From Roseiarcus sp963813555 (GTDB lineage: Bacteria; Pseudomonadota; Alphaproteobacteria; Rhizobiales; Beijerinckiaceae), in contig CAWEZX010000014.1 in the NCBI GenBank assembly GCA_963813555.1, positions 1 to 64,000 on the forward strand: 64,000 bases of DNA, written 5' to 3'. The position numbers and the translations under genes were made by a program. Below the pieces are notes generated by a model. It was not told the DNA's origin. It was given only the letters and a program-made list of their open reading frames with translations, and did no database searches. Shown here in pieces: positions 53,751 to 63,144 of the stretch (the stretch's first letter is position 1; each line of letters begins with the position of its first letter).

Positions 53751-53786
53751 CAGACATTGGCTCCGGGGCTTGATCCGGGGTCTGGC

Positions 53787-54533
53787 TTAGCCCGAACCAT
53801 CGGCGAGAGCCATCCCCGAGCGCGCCTTGACGCCCCGATAATAGGCCCAGAGCATGCGCGCGGCGACGCCCCGTAGCGGGCGCCAGCGCTCGGCGATCCG
53901 CTCGAGCCTGGCCACGTCCGGGCGCCGCTTCAGGTTCAAGGCGAGCTTGGCGGCTTCCTGCAGCGCGACGTCGCCGGCGGGGAAAGCGTCGGCATGGCCG
54001 AGGCAGAACAGGAGGAAAATGTCCGCCGTCCACGGGCCCACCCCTTTGACCGCAACCAGCGCCTTGTGGGCCTCCTCGGCGTCGAACCCGCCGAGCCCCG
54101 CCAGGTCGAGCCCGTTCTCGACGATCGCTTGCGCCAGCGCGCGCAACGCGCGGATTTTGGCGCCCGACAATCCGCAGGCGCGCAGGTCCTCCTCCGTCGC
54201 CTTGGCGATTTCAACCGCCTCGAGCGGCACGATGCGCGCCTGCAATCGGGCGAGAATGGCGGTGGCGCTGGCGGTCGACACCTGCTGCGCCACGATGATT
54301 GCAGCCAGGCCCGCAAAGCCCGCCTCTCGATGGCGAAGCGGCGGCGGGCCGCCGACCGCGATCAGGCGCTCGATAAGCTCCGGGTCTTTGGCGCGCAAGC
54401 GCTCGGCGGCTTCGCTCAAGGCCGCCTCATCGGTGATCGGGGGGCCGGGATGGTAGATTCTTTTCTTCGCTGGGCGGCGGCGCGCGCGCCGGGTTGCTCC
54501 GGCGCCCGGCTTACCTATCCGCTTTGTCGCCAT
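53787..54533 (-). CDS. alkA: DNA-3-methyladenine glycosylase II (AlkA-like)
   Basis: A 248-residue base-excision repair enzyme with the HhH-GPD fold. The helix-hairpin-helix is LVAVKGVGPWTADIFLLF, and the catalytic Asp lies in DAFPAGDVALQEAA. The basic N-terminus (RRARRRPAKKR) is not conserved and may be an extension. It lacks the Cys cluster of endonuclease III. The ATG at 54533 overlaps the gluQ start codon on the other strand. Confidence 0.94.
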   Translation of the reverse strand: MATKRIGKPGAGATRRARRRPAKKRIYHPGPPITDEAALSEAAERLRAKDPELIERLIAVGGPPPLRHREAGFAGLAAIIVAQQVSTASATAILARLQARIVPLEAVEIAKATEEDLRACGLSGAKIRALRALAQAIVENGLDLAGLGGFDAEEAHKALVAVKGVGPWTADIFLLFCLGHADAFPAGDVALQEAAKLALNLKRRPDVARLERIAERWRPLRGVAARMLWAYYRGVKARSGMALADGSG

Positions 54534-55434
54534 GATCGGTGACGTCCCCGCGCCCTTGCCCGTCCTGCGCTTCGCGCCCTCGCCGAACGGAGCGCTCCAT
54601 CTCGGCCACGCCTATTCGGCCCTCGTGAACGAGCGCGTCGCAGCCGAGCTTGGCGGGCGCCTGCTTCTGCGCATTGAAGACCTGGACCGCACGCGCTGCA
54701 AGGCGCGTTTCGAGGCCGCCATCATCGCCGACCTCGCCTGGCTCGGGCTTTGCTTTCCGGCGCCGCCGCGCCGGCAGAGCGAACATGGCGACGATTACGC
54801 CGCGGCGCTCGCGCGCCTCGATCAGCTGGGTCTGATCTACCCCTGTTTTTGCAGCCGCGCGGAGATCGCGCGCGCCCCGAACGGACAGCGCGACCCGGAC
54901 GGCGCGCCGCTCTACCCGGGAACCTGCCGCGCACTCTCCTCGGCTCAAGCGCGCGACCGCCTCGCCCGTGGCGACAAGGCCGCGTTCCGTCTCGACATCC
55001 GGCGCGCCCCCGAGGCCGCGCCGACGCGTCTCCGCTGGACCGAATATGGCGAGGGCGCCGTTCCCTCGCAGCATCCGGCGGCGCCCGAGGTTTGGGGCGA
55101 CATTGTCCTCAGATCCCGCGATCTCGCGGCGAGTTATCATCTGGCCGTGGTGGTCGACGACGCGTTGCAGGGCGTGACCGACGTCGTGCGCGGACGCGAC
55201 CTCTTCGCCGCGACCGCTATCCACCGGCTGCTGCAGGCGCTGCTCGGACTTGCCGAGCCGCGCTATCGGCACCACCGGCTCGTTCTCGATCCGAACGGAG
55301 CGAAACTGTCGAAAAGCCGTCAATCCTGGTCGCTTGCCGAACTGCGCGCAACAGGCTTGGATCCGGGCGAAGTCCGCTCGGCGTTGGGATTTGGCCTCGG
55401 CCCCGGCGGCGGACTTGCGGTTGAATTCAGTTGA
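54532..55434 (+). CDS. gluQ: Glutamyl-Q tRNA(Asp) synthetase
   Basis: A 300-residue class I synthetase paralogue that attaches glutamate to queuosine in tRNA-Asp. The HIGH motif is HLGHAYSALVNE, the zinc-type loop is PCFCSRAEIA, and KMSKS appears as AKLSKSRQSW. The tRNA anticodon-binding domain of GluRS is absent, as in GluQ-RS. Its ATG overlaps the alkA start on the opposite strand, and its last 115 bases overlap the end of the convergent M23 gene. Confidence 0.96.
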   Translation: MIGDVPAPLPVLRFAPSPNGALHLGHAYSALVNERVAAELGGRLLLRIEDLDRTRCKARFEAAIIADLAWLGLCFPAPPRRQSEHGDDYAAALARLDQLGLIYPCFCSRAEIARAPNGQRDPDGAPLYPGTCRALSSAQARDRLARGDKAAFRLDIRRAPEAAPTRLRWTEYGEGAVPSQHPAAPEVWGDIVLRSRDLAASYHLAVVVDDALQGVTDVVRGRDLFAATAIHRLLQALLGLAEPRYRHHRLVLDPNGAKLSKSRQSWSLAELRATGLDPGEVRSALGFGLGPGGGLAVEFS

Positions 55435-57407
55435 AGCTCCGCGGTCGCGGACAGGGGCGTGGGAGCGGGCCTCTCCGACGCCATCGCCGCGGCGCCTGGC
55501 GATTCCGCCATGAGCTGATCGATTCGATCACGCTCCCGCTTGAACGCCGCGAGCATCCGGCCGTCGAACTCGCGCGTCCGCGGCAGCTTGATCGCCATCG
55601 GGTCGACGAAGTTGCCGTTGATGATCACCTCGTAATGCAGGTGGGGGCCGGTCGCCAGTCCGGAATCGCCTAGATAGCCCACAGTCTGACCCTGGAGGAC
55701 ATGAACGCCCTCGGCGATCCCGCGGCCGAAGCTGGACATGTGATTGTAGGTGGTCACATAGCCGTTGGCGTGCTGGATCTCGACCCGCCGGCCGTAGCCG
55801 CCATCCCACCCCGCCATGATGATGACGCCGTTGCCCGCGGCGTAAATCGGCGTGCCGATTGGCGCCGCCCAATCAACGCCGGTGTGCATGCGCGCATAAT
55901 GCAGAATCGGATGAAAGCGCATCCCGAACGGCGAGGTCATTTCGCCCTCGGCGATTGGCTTGCGCACCAGGAACTTGCGCATCGAGCGGCCGTTTTCGTC
56001 GTAGAAATCGACCATGTTGTCGTCGGGCGTCTGGAAGCGGTAGTACTTGAACGTCTGGTCCCGGACCGTCATCGAAGCGCGTAACAGCTCCGGCCGCGGA
56101 TTGATGTCGTCAGGATCGGAGAAGAACGCCTCGACCGAGTCGCCTGGCGCCGTTGCGCGCTGGAAATCGACGTCGTTGGCGAAAACCCTCGTCAAAACGT
56201 CAATGATCGATCGGGGCAGCCCCTGTTTGAGCGCCGTCTCGTACAGGCTCTCATAGAGGCTCATCCCGCCGCCGCCCCCGCCCTCGTCGTCCGCCGCTTT
56301 GGGCTTTCGCGACGCCTGTGCGGTGCGCAGCGCCACGGGCTTGTAGTCGCCGCTGTCCGTGACCGCGACCGTGGCCTTGAGCTGATCGTCGGCGTATACC
56401 GAGATTCGGGCTATTCCCGCGTTCTCCCCTCGAACCGCCGGCTCCTCAGGCAGGAGCAAAATTTTCTGCCCCTCGCCGACCGGCAATTCGCCATGCTTGA
56501 CCCCGAACGCGGCCATGATGGCCTGGACGGCCTCGGGGCTTGCGCCATTGGCCTTGAGCACGTCTTCGAAGCTCTCGCCATGGCGCATTTGAACGACCTT
56601 CTCGTTCGGAGACGCATCATCCGGGTTCGCCTTGACGGCGTTGGTCACGTTTTCCGGAATCATGCGCACTTCGATCGAGGCGAAGGGCGTGCTCGGGCTC
56701 ACACTGCCCTCAGTCGCGTACGCGGAGAGTTGGCGTAGAGCTTCGCCGGCCCGGCTGGTCCGCATCAATAGGAGTTGCGGCGGCAGGGATTGAGAGGCAG
56801 CCTTTTCGGTAGGCGCCTTCAGGGTCTCCACCACCTGCGCTTCCGCCTCGGCCTGCGTCAGTTCACCGGTCGTCTGTTGCGCGTCGCTTGGAGTGAGATC
56901 CTCGACGCGAAACGTCACCTCGGCGCTATCCTGCACCGGGCCGGGATCGGGCGGCGCCTCGGCGACGTCCGTGCCGCCGTTCACGATCTTCAGCGGGTTG
57001 AACGGGGGCACTGCGTCGGCGAACCCGGTCGGAGTCATGGTCAAAGTGGTTTCGAGACGGGTAAAGGGGCGCGCCTTCACCACTTCTCTATCGCCGACCT
57101 TGATGATTGTAGGGGCTTTGAACGTCTGTTTGTCCGAGACAATGTCGACGGGCCGCAACAGCCGGTCTCCCTTGCTGGGATTGACGCCCGCCTGCTGCGA
57201 GTCCGAAGAGCCCGCTGGCACGGAGAATTCCGGCGCCTCGGCGAAATCATATTGGCTGTCGAGATCAAGATAGAGCGCGGCGCCGATCAGGGTCACGCCG
57301 CAGAGACCGGCCAGCGCAGCCCCGGCGAGCCACCGCAGCGACGCGGCGCGGCGCTCGTGGCGGTCGAGCCGATCGTCGCCCAGTCGAATCGGCGGCTCGA
57401 ACTCCAA
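55320..57407 (-). CDS. M23-family peptidoglycan endopeptidase, membrane-anchored
   Basis: A 695-residue protein. One N-terminal membrane anchor (residues about 26-47, WLAGAALAGLCGVTLIGAAL) is followed by a long linker and a LysM/OapA-like segment (VQMRHGESFEDVLKANGASP). The C-terminal LytM domain has the zinc ligands H-x3-D in MHTGVDWAAPIGTP and H-x-H in TGPHLHYEVI. The active site is intact, so it probably cleaves peptide cross-links during growth. It converges on gluQ with a 115-base overlap of coding ends. Confidence 0.94.
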   Translation of the reverse strand: MEFEPPIRLGDDRLDRHERRAASLRWLAGAALAGLCGVTLIGAALYLDLDSQYDFAEAPEFSVPAGSSDSQQAGVNPSKGDRLLRPVDIVSDKQTFKAPTIIKVGDREVVKARPFTRLETTLTMTPTGFADAVPPFNPLKIVNGGTDVAEAPPDPGPVQDSAEVTFRVEDLTPSDAQQTTGELTQAEAEAQVVETLKAPTEKAASQSLPPQLLLMRTSRAGEALRQLSAYATEGSVSPSTPFASIEVRMIPENVTNAVKANPDDASPNEKVVQMRHGESFEDVLKANGASPEAVQAIMAAFGVKHGELPVGEGQKILLLPEEPAVRGENAGIARISVYADDQLKATVAVTDSGDYKPVALRTAQASRKPKAADDEGGGGGGMSLYESLYETALKQGLPRSIIDVLTRVFANDVDFQRATAPGDSVEAFFSDPDDINPRPELLRASMTVRDQTFKYYRFQTPDDNMVDFYDENGRSMRKFLVRKPIAEGEMTSPFGMRFHPILHYARMHTGVDWAAPIGTPIYAAGNGVIIMAGWDGGYGRRVEIQHANGYVTTYNHMSSFGRGIAEGVHVLQGQTVGYLGDSGLATGPHLHYEVIINGNFVDPMAIKLPRTREFDGRMLAAFKRERDRIDQLMAESPGAAAMASERPAPTPLSATAELQLNSTASPPPGPRPNPNAERTSPGSKPVARSSASDQD

Positions 57408-57659
57408 GGTCGGGGCCGACCGTCGCGCGGTCGCCGCGGGAGCCCAGCCGCGGAAAAGCAGCCGCCAAGGTCGTCAAAACAGTTGTTTCGCTCGCTTTTG
57501 ACGCCCGCGTTGAGTCGGCCGGGCTACGAGAATAGTTACCGCGCAAAGCCCTGCGAGCGCAAGCTCTCCTCCCCGACCGCATTGTTCCATCCCCCTATCC
57601 CCCCTTGCGTTTTGGCTGTTTCTTTCCCTAGTACGTCGGCGCGCCGACGGGGAAACCTC

Positions 57660-58298
57660 ATGCAATTGATCGGAATGCTTGATTCGCCGTATGTGCGCCG
57701 GGTCGCGATTGCCCTGATCATCGCCAAAACTCCTTTTATACATCGGCCAATTTCGCTCTTCCGGCACATCGATCAATTCTCAAAGCTCAACCCGCTCTTG
57801 AAGGCGCCGACCCTCCTCACCGAGGACGGAACGGCGTTGATGGATTCAAGCGTTATTCTCGATTACCTTGCAGGCGTCGATCCGCGCATCGCCGCGCTGA
57901 CGCCGTCCGAGGCGCGCCAGCGCTTAGGCGCGTTACGAGCGACCGGCCTCGCGCTCACTGTCATGGAAAAAGCGGTGCAGCGCCACTATGAGCGTATGCC
58001 GCGCCCGGCCGAAAAGCAGCACGAGCCATGGGTCGATCGGGTCATGGGTCAATTGACCGCGGGTTTGAGCGCTCTGGACGCCGAACTGCCCGGATCGGGA
58101 TGGATGAGCGGCGAATTGGGTCTTGCCGACATTACCGTCGCCTGCGCCTTCGGTTTCACCCACGCCTTCCTGGCCGACGTCGTGGACACCGGTCACTATC
58201 CCAATCTGGGCGGATTTTCCGCTCGCGCCGAGGCGCTTCCCGCGTTTCGCGCCGCCCCGCCGGAGGATGGAGCGACGGCTTCCGTGATTAGCGATTGA
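57660..58298 (+). CDS. Glutathione S-transferase family protein
   Basis: A 212-residue GST. The N-terminal domain begins QLIGMLDSPYVRRVAIALI and has the glutathione motif MDSSVILDYLAG; the helical domain has GELGLADITVACAFGFTHAF. It differs from the two GSTs at 15.6 and 19.8 kb. The ATG at 57660 follows a GGGG-AAA stretch. A quinone oxidoreductase gene follows after 30 bp. Confidence 0.92.
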   Translation: MQLIGMLDSPYVRRVAIALIIAKTPFIHRPISLFRHIDQFSKLNPLLKAPTLLTEDGTALMDSSVILDYLAGVDPRIAALTPSEARQRLGALRATGLALTVMEKAVQRHYERMPRPAEKQHEPWVDRVMGQLTAGLSALDAELPGSGWMSGELGLADITVACAFGFTHAFLADVVDTGHYPNLGGFSARAEALPAFRAAPPEDGATASVISD

Positions 58299-58328
58299 AA
58301 TGAGGCAGAGCTCGGAAAGGAGCATCAC

Positions 58329-59328
58329 GTGGCTGACCAAAATGAAAGGATGCGAGCTGTTGTCGCGCCCGACCCGGGCGGTCCGGAGGCGCTCGAAATT
58401 CAGATCCGCCCGCGTCCCGTTCCGGCGGATGGCGAGGTTCTGGTCCGAGTGGAAGCCGCAGGCGTCAACCGGCCCGATGTCCATCAGCGCCAGGGCCACT
58501 ATCCCCCGCCGCCCGGCGTCACCGACGTGCTCGGCCTGGAGATCGCCGGCGAAATTGTGGCGCTTGGACCGAACGCCGGGATTCACCGCCTCGGCGCAAC
58601 GGTCACGGCGCTGGTCCCCGGCGGCGGTTACGCCGACTTTTGCCTCGCCCACGAAACCAACGCGTTGCCGATTCCCCGCGGCCTGAGGGCGATCGAGGCG
58701 GCGGCCATCCCCGAGACCTACTTCACGGTGTGGACGAATGTCTTCGCCCATGGGGCGCTGAAAGCCGGCGAAACCCTGCTGGTGCACGGCGGCGCCTCCG
58801 GCATCGGCACCACGGCGATCGCGCTCGCCAAGGCGTTCGGGGCGCACGTCGTCGCCACCGCCGGATCGGACGACAAAGCCACGCAATGCGAGCGTCTGGG
58901 CGCCGATCTCGGCGTCAATTACCGCAAGGACGACTTCGTCGCGCTGACGCTGCGCGCAACCGGGGGCCGGGGCGCCGACGTCATTCTCGACATGGTCGGC
59001 GGCGACTATGTCGAGCGCAACTATGAGGCGGCGGCGCTGGACGGGCGCATCGTGCAGATCGCATTTCTGAAAGGCCAAAAGGCGGCCATTGATCTGAGGC
59101 CGATCATGACCAAGCGCCTCACCCACACCGGCTCGACCTTGCGTCCGCGCTCGCCGGCGGAAAAGGCGGTGATCGCCGAAGCGCTGCGCGCCAAAGTGTG
59201 GCCGCTCCTGGAAGCGGGGCGCTGCCGGCCGGTCATCGAACTCGGTCTTTCCCCTCGCGGAGGTCGCCAGGGCGCATGAGCGGATCGAGAACACCGAGCA
59301 TGTTGGCAAGGTCGTGTTGACGATGTGA
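58329..59328 (+). pseudogene. NAD(P)H quinone oxidoreductase (PIG3-like), frameshifted near its end
   Basis: About 332 residues of a zinc-independent MDR quinone reductase from GTG 58329, behind AAGGAG. Motifs: PGGPEALEIQIRPRPVP, AAGVNRPDVHQRQGHYPPPP, LLVHGGASGIGTTAIALAKA. An indel at about 59238-59247 ends the frame at 59279. The other frame supplies the normal end FPLAEVARAHERIENTEHVG and KVVLTM with the stop at 59326. The altered tail affects about 30 residues. Confidence 0.85.
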
Positions 59329-59426
59329 ACGCCTCTACCGAACGGCGAGCTTGAAATGCGCAGCCGGAGGTCGCATCTTTTGCGTGCGCGGATGCAAATC
59401 GACCCCGCGCGAAGAGGAATGCGACG

Positions 59427-59840
59427 CTGAACCTCTCGCCTCACTCAGCTGCAGCGCCCGCCGCCCGCAGCCCGGCCGCCCCCGAAAACGCGCTGACGGC
59501 AGACGCCCTGTCCCGGATTATCGTTGAAGCCCTTGAGGACGCCAAGGCCGAAGACATTGTTTCGATCGACCTGTTTGGCAGAACAACGCTGGCTGATCGA
59601 ATGATCGTCGCCTCGGGCCGTTCAAGCGTACACGTCGGCGCGATTGCCGACCGGGTCGTCAAAGCCTGTCGCGACGCCGGTTATCCTTCACCAAAAGTTG
59701 AAGGCATGCCACTTTGCGACTGGGTGCTGCTCGACGCCCAGAACGCGATCGTTCACATCTTCCGGCCGGACGTGCGCCGGTTCTATAACCTTGAAAAGAT
59801 GTGGAGCGCCGATCGGCCGGGAGAGCCGGTCAAGAGCTGA
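59427..59840 (+). CDS. rsfS: Ribosomal silencing factor RsfS
   Basis: About 137 residues (Iojap/DUF143) that bind ribosomal protein L14 and block subunit joining in starvation. Conserved segments: EALEDAKAEDIVSIDLFG, RMIVASGRSSVHVGAIAD and DWVLLDAQNAIVHIFRP. The frame is open back to 59355 with no ATG, GTG or TTG before residue 59601, which lies inside the domain. A CTG at 59427 has AAGAGGA eight bases upstream and is the best start; an indel near 59419 ATG is an alternative. It begins the rsfS-rlmH-envC-ctpA series. Confidence 0.9.
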   Translation: MNLSPHSAAAPAARSPAAPENALTADALSRIIVEALEDAKAEDIVSIDLFGRTTLADRMIVASGRSSVHVGAIADRVVKACRDAGYPSPKVEGMPLCDWVLLDAQNAIVHIFRPDVRRFYNLEKMWSADRPGEPVKS

Positions 59841-59859
59841 GTTCGCCAAGAGCTGAACT

Positions 59860-60342
59860 ATGCGCCTCGCTCTGGTTTGCGTCGGCAAACTGAAGGCGGG
59901 GCCGGAGCGTTTGCTGTTCGATCGCTACTTCAAGCGGCTGATGGAGGGCGCGAGGGGGGCAGGCCTCGTAGGCGTCGACCTGCGCGAAATCGGCGAATCT
60001 CGGGCGCGCCGGCCGGACGAACGGCGCGCCGAAGAGGGCGCCGCGATCCTGGCGGCCCTGCCTAAAAGCGGCGCCTTGGTTTTGCTCGACGAGCGGGGGC
60101 CTTCGATAACCAGCGAGCAATGGGCGGCCGACATCGGCCGAGAGCGGGACACGGCGCGAACGGCCTATGCGGTGGCGATCGGCGGACCGGATGGGCTCGA
60201 CCCGTCGCTTGGCGCCCTGGCGCATCGGGTCCTCAGCTTCGGCCAAATGACTTGGCCCCATCAGCTGATCCGGGTGATGGCCGGCGAGCAGCTCTACCGG
60301 GCGATGACGATTCTCGCCGGCCACCCCTATCATCGTCGATGA
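59860..60342 (+). CDS. rlmH: 23S rRNA pseudouridine(1915) N3-methyltransferase RlmH
   Basis: A 160-residue SPOUT methyltransferase. Motifs: ALVCVGKLKAGPERLLF at the start, LDERGPSITSEQWA, AVAIGGPDGLDPSL (SAM knot) and the invariant C-terminus FGQMTWPHQLIRVMAGEQLY ending HPYHR. It lies 19 bp after rsfS, the standard order. Confidence 0.97.
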   Translation: MRLALVCVGKLKAGPERLLFDRYFKRLMEGARGAGLVGVDLREIGESRARRPDERRAEEGAAILAALPKSGALVLLDERGPSITSEQWAADIGRERDTARTAYAVAIGGPDGLDPSLGALAHRVLSFGQMTWPHQLIRVMAGEQLYRAMTILAGHPYHRR

Positions 60343-60373
60343 GCGCCGCGATATTGGCTAAATTTGATGATCC

Positions 60374-61723
60374 ATGCCGCGCATGTCGCAACGCTTGAGC
60401 CGCATTGGGCGAATGGGGGCAGAGGCCGTAGCCCTCGTGGCCTCGTTCGGCGCGGCTTGCGGCGCGCTCGCCGACCCCGCGCCGCCGCCCGCGCCCGCGC
60501 CGACCGACCAACAACGTGCGGACAAGGAGATGGAGCTGCGCGGCGTCGAGGATACCCTGCGCGAGTCGGACGAGCAGCGCCGGACAATCGAGGCCGAAAT
60601 CGACTCTGTCCGCGCCGATCGGGCGCGGCTGTCGGAGGCGCTGATCGAAACCACAAGCAAGGTCCAGGACGCCGAGCGCGGGGCCGCCGCGGCTGCCGAC
60701 AAATTGTCGAGCCTCAACGCCACGGCCGACGCGCTCTCGCGCTCACTCGACCACCGGCGTGGCGTCATCGCCGACGTGCTTGCGGCCCTCCAGCGGATGG
60801 GCAGCAATCCTCCCCCCGCAATTCTCGTCAAACCGGATGACATGTCGGCGGCGGTGCGGGCGGCGACGGTGATGGGCTCGGTCATACCAGAATTGAAATC
60901 GGAGATTGAGACGGCGCGCCACGATCTCGACGCTCTCGCCAGGACCCGGGAGTCGATTGCCCGGGAGCGCGACGAGCTCACCGAGAGGGGCAAAGCGCTC
61001 GCGGTCGACAAGATGCGGCTTGCCGCGCTCATCGACGCGCGCCAGCAGTCCCTGGCCTCGGCGCAGGACGCGCTCGGCTCTCAGCAGCAGCGCGCCGCCG
61101 AACTCGCCAACCGGGCCACTTCGCTCAAGGATCTGATCGCCCGGCTCGACAGCGAAAACGCCGCCCGCAAGGCCGCGGCCGCCGCGGCGCATGCGACGGA
61201 AGTTGCGGCGGCGGTTGAAATCGAGGCCCGCGCGCGAGCCGCGCGCGGCGCCGATCCAGCGCGCCTGAAGCCCCAAATCGCCTTCGCCGACGCCAAGGGA
61301 CGGGTGCCGCTGCCCGCGGCCGGCGCTATTCTCAAGACCTTCGGCTCGCCGGAGGATCTCGGAGGGGTCGAACGGGGCGTCTCCTTGGCGACGCCCGCCG
61401 GGGCGACCGTTTCCGCGCCGGCGGATGGCGCGGTGCTTTTCGCCGGAGCCTATCGTAGTTATGGGGAACTCTTGATCATCGACGCCGGTGGGGGATATTA
61501 TCTCCTGCTTGCCGGAATGGATCGAATCAATGTTCAATCCGGCGAGTTCGTACTTGCAGGCGAACCGGTCGGCGTCATGGGAGACGGGTCTGTTCGCATG
61601 GCGACGGCGGCTGCTGTTGGCGCGGCGCGGCCGGTTCTCTATATAGAGTTGCGTAAGGACGGAACTGCGATCGATCCGGGGCCGTGGTGGGCGAAGTCAG
61701 ATATCGAGAAGGCGCGCGGATGA
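60374..61723 (+). CDS. envC: EnvC-like murein hydrolase activator
   Basis: A 449-residue exported protein. The signal region (AVALVASFGAACGALA) is followed by a long coiled coil (about residues 45-290, with repeats such as LRESDEQRRTIEAEIDSV). The C-terminal LytM domain (VPLPAAGAILKTFGSP, SAPADGAVLFAGAYRSYGEL) lacks the zinc ligands: the usual H-x-G-x-D region reads RGVSLATPAG and the final H-x-H is L-Y-I. It is thus an activator of amidases, not an enzyme. Its stop overlaps the ctpA start (ATGA). Confidence 0.93.
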   Translation: MPRMSQRLSRIGRMGAEAVALVASFGAACGALADPAPPPAPAPTDQQRADKEMELRGVEDTLRESDEQRRTIEAEIDSVRADRARLSEALIETTSKVQDAERGAAAAADKLSSLNATADALSRSLDHRRGVIADVLAALQRMGSNPPPAILVKPDDMSAAVRAATVMGSVIPELKSEIETARHDLDALARTRESIARERDELTERGKALAVDKMRLAALIDARQQSLASAQDALGSQQQRAAELANRATSLKDLIARLDSENAARKAAAAAAHATEVAAAVEIEARARAARGADPARLKPQIAFADAKGRVPLPAAGAILKTFGSPEDLGGVERGVSLATPAGATVSAPADGAVLFAGAYRSYGELLIIDAGGGYYLLLAGMDRINVQSGEFVLAGEPVGVMGDGSVRMATAAAVGAARPVLYIELRKDGTAIDPGPWWAKSDIEKARG

Positions 61724-63144
61724 TTCGTAAAGTTGGTTACTTAGGAGCTGGAGTTGTTCTGGGCGCCGCTGTCGCCGCTACGGCGCCGCAAGCGCTGATG
61801 TTCGTCAGTCCGGCCGCATACGCCGCGGCCGCCGACACCTATCGGCAGCTCAATCTGTTTGGCGACGTGTTCGACAAGATCCGAAGCGATTATGTCGAGA
61901 AGCCAGATGAATCGAAGCTGATCGAGGCCGCGATCAACGGCATGCTGTCCTCGCTCGATCCCCATTCGAGCTACATGGACGCCAAATCGTTTCGGGACAT
62001 GCAGGTCCAGACAAAGGGCGAGTTCGGCGGCCTCGGCATCGAAGTGACCCAGGAGGACGGCGTCCTTAAGGTCGTGACGCCGATCGACGATACGCCGGCC
62101 GCCAAGGCGGGCGTGCTCTCGGGCGACCTCATCACGGCGATCGACGACACACCCACCCAGGGGATGACGCTCGATCAGGCGGTCGAGAAAATGCGCGGCT
62201 CGATCAATTCGCCCGTGAAGCTCAAGATCGTCCGCGGCCCCAAGAAGGACGTCAAGGATTTCACCATCGTCCGCGAGCTCATCCACGTCCAGTCGGTGCG
62301 CTCGCATGTCGAGGACGGCGACATCGGCTACATCCGCATCACCCAGTTCACCGAGCAGACCGAAGACGGTCTAAAGGCCGCGATGGAGAAGCTGCACAGC
62401 GAGATTCCGGCGGACAAGTTCAAGGGCTATATCCTGGATCTGCGCAACAATCCGGGCGGCTTGCTCGACCAGTCGATCGACGTGGTCAACTCGTTCATCG
62501 ACCGGGGCGAGATCGTCTCGACCCGCGGGCGCACCGCTGACGAGACACAACGCTTCGACGCCAAGCCTGGCGGCGATTTGTCAGCAGGCAAACCCCTTGT
62601 GGTCCTCATCAATGGGGGCTCGGCCTCGGCGTCGGAAATCGTCTCCGGCGCGTTGCAGGATCATAAGCGCGCGACGCTGATCGGCACCCGGTCGTTCGGC
62701 AAAGGCTCGGTGCAGACGATCATGCCGCTCGGCGAAAACGGCGCGCTGCGCCTAACGACGGCGCGCTACTACACGCCATCGGGCCGATCGATACAGGCCA
62801 AAGGGATCGAGCCCGACATCAAAGTGCTGGAGGATGTGCCTGACGATCTCAAGGGCAAGGACGACATGAAGGGCGAGGCGTCGCTCAAGGGCCATCTGAC
62901 CAACGGCGCCGAGGATACCTCCGCGTCGCAGGCCTATGTCCCGCCGGACGAGAAGAAGGACAAGCAGATGCTTGCCGCTATCGACTTGTTGCATGGAGTC
63001 AAGCACCCGGAGCCGGCGGTGAAGGCCGATGCGGCCCCGGTGAAGGCCGATGCGGCCCCGGTGAAGAGCGATCCGCCCGCGGCGTCGGCGACATCCCCGG
63101 CGCCAAGCGACCCGGGCCAGACGACCCCCGCCAAGCCGAACTGA
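61720..63144 (+). CDS. ctpA: C-terminal processing peptidase CtpA (S41 family)
   Basis: A 474-residue exported protease. A signal anchor (GAGVVLGAAVAATAPQAL) is followed by LNLFGDVFDKIRSDYVEKP, a PDZ domain at about 95-180 (GLGIEVTQEDGVLKVVTP) and the S41 core. The Ser/Lys dyad is visible in NGGSASASEIVSG and SFGKGSVQTIMP. Near the C-terminus VKADAAP occurs as a tandem repeat (20-bp unit at 63021). It is coupled to envC by ATGA and followed closely by a second ctp gene. Confidence 0.96.
   Translation: MIRKVGYLGAGVVLGAAVAATAPQALMFVSPAAYAAAADTYRQLNLFGDVFDKIRSDYVEKPDESKLIEAAINGMLSSLDPHSSYMDAKSFRDMQVQTKGEFGGLGIEVTQEDGVLKVVTPIDDTPAAKAGVLSGDLITAIDDTPTQGMTLDQAVEKMRGSINSPVKLKIVRGPKKDVKDFTIVRELIHVQSVRSHVEDGDIGYIRITQFTEQTEDGLKAAMEKLHSEIPADKFKGYILDLRNNPGGLLDQSIDVVNSFIDRGEIVSTRGRTADETQRFDAKPGGDLSAGKPLVVLINGGSASASEIVSGALQDHKRATLIGTRSFGKGSVQTIMPLGENGALRLTTARYYTPSGRSIQAKGIEPDIKVLEDVPDDLKGKDDMKGEASLKGHLTNGAEDTSASQAYVPPDEKKDKQMLAAIDLLHGVKHPEPAVKADAAPVKADAAPVKSDPPAASATSPAPSDPGQTTPAKPN

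Noticed and set aside
63001..63060. Possible CRISPR-like repeat
   Set aside because: Only two copies of a ~20-bp unit inside the ctpA coding frame (VKADAAP twice); no spacers or cas genes anywhere in the window.
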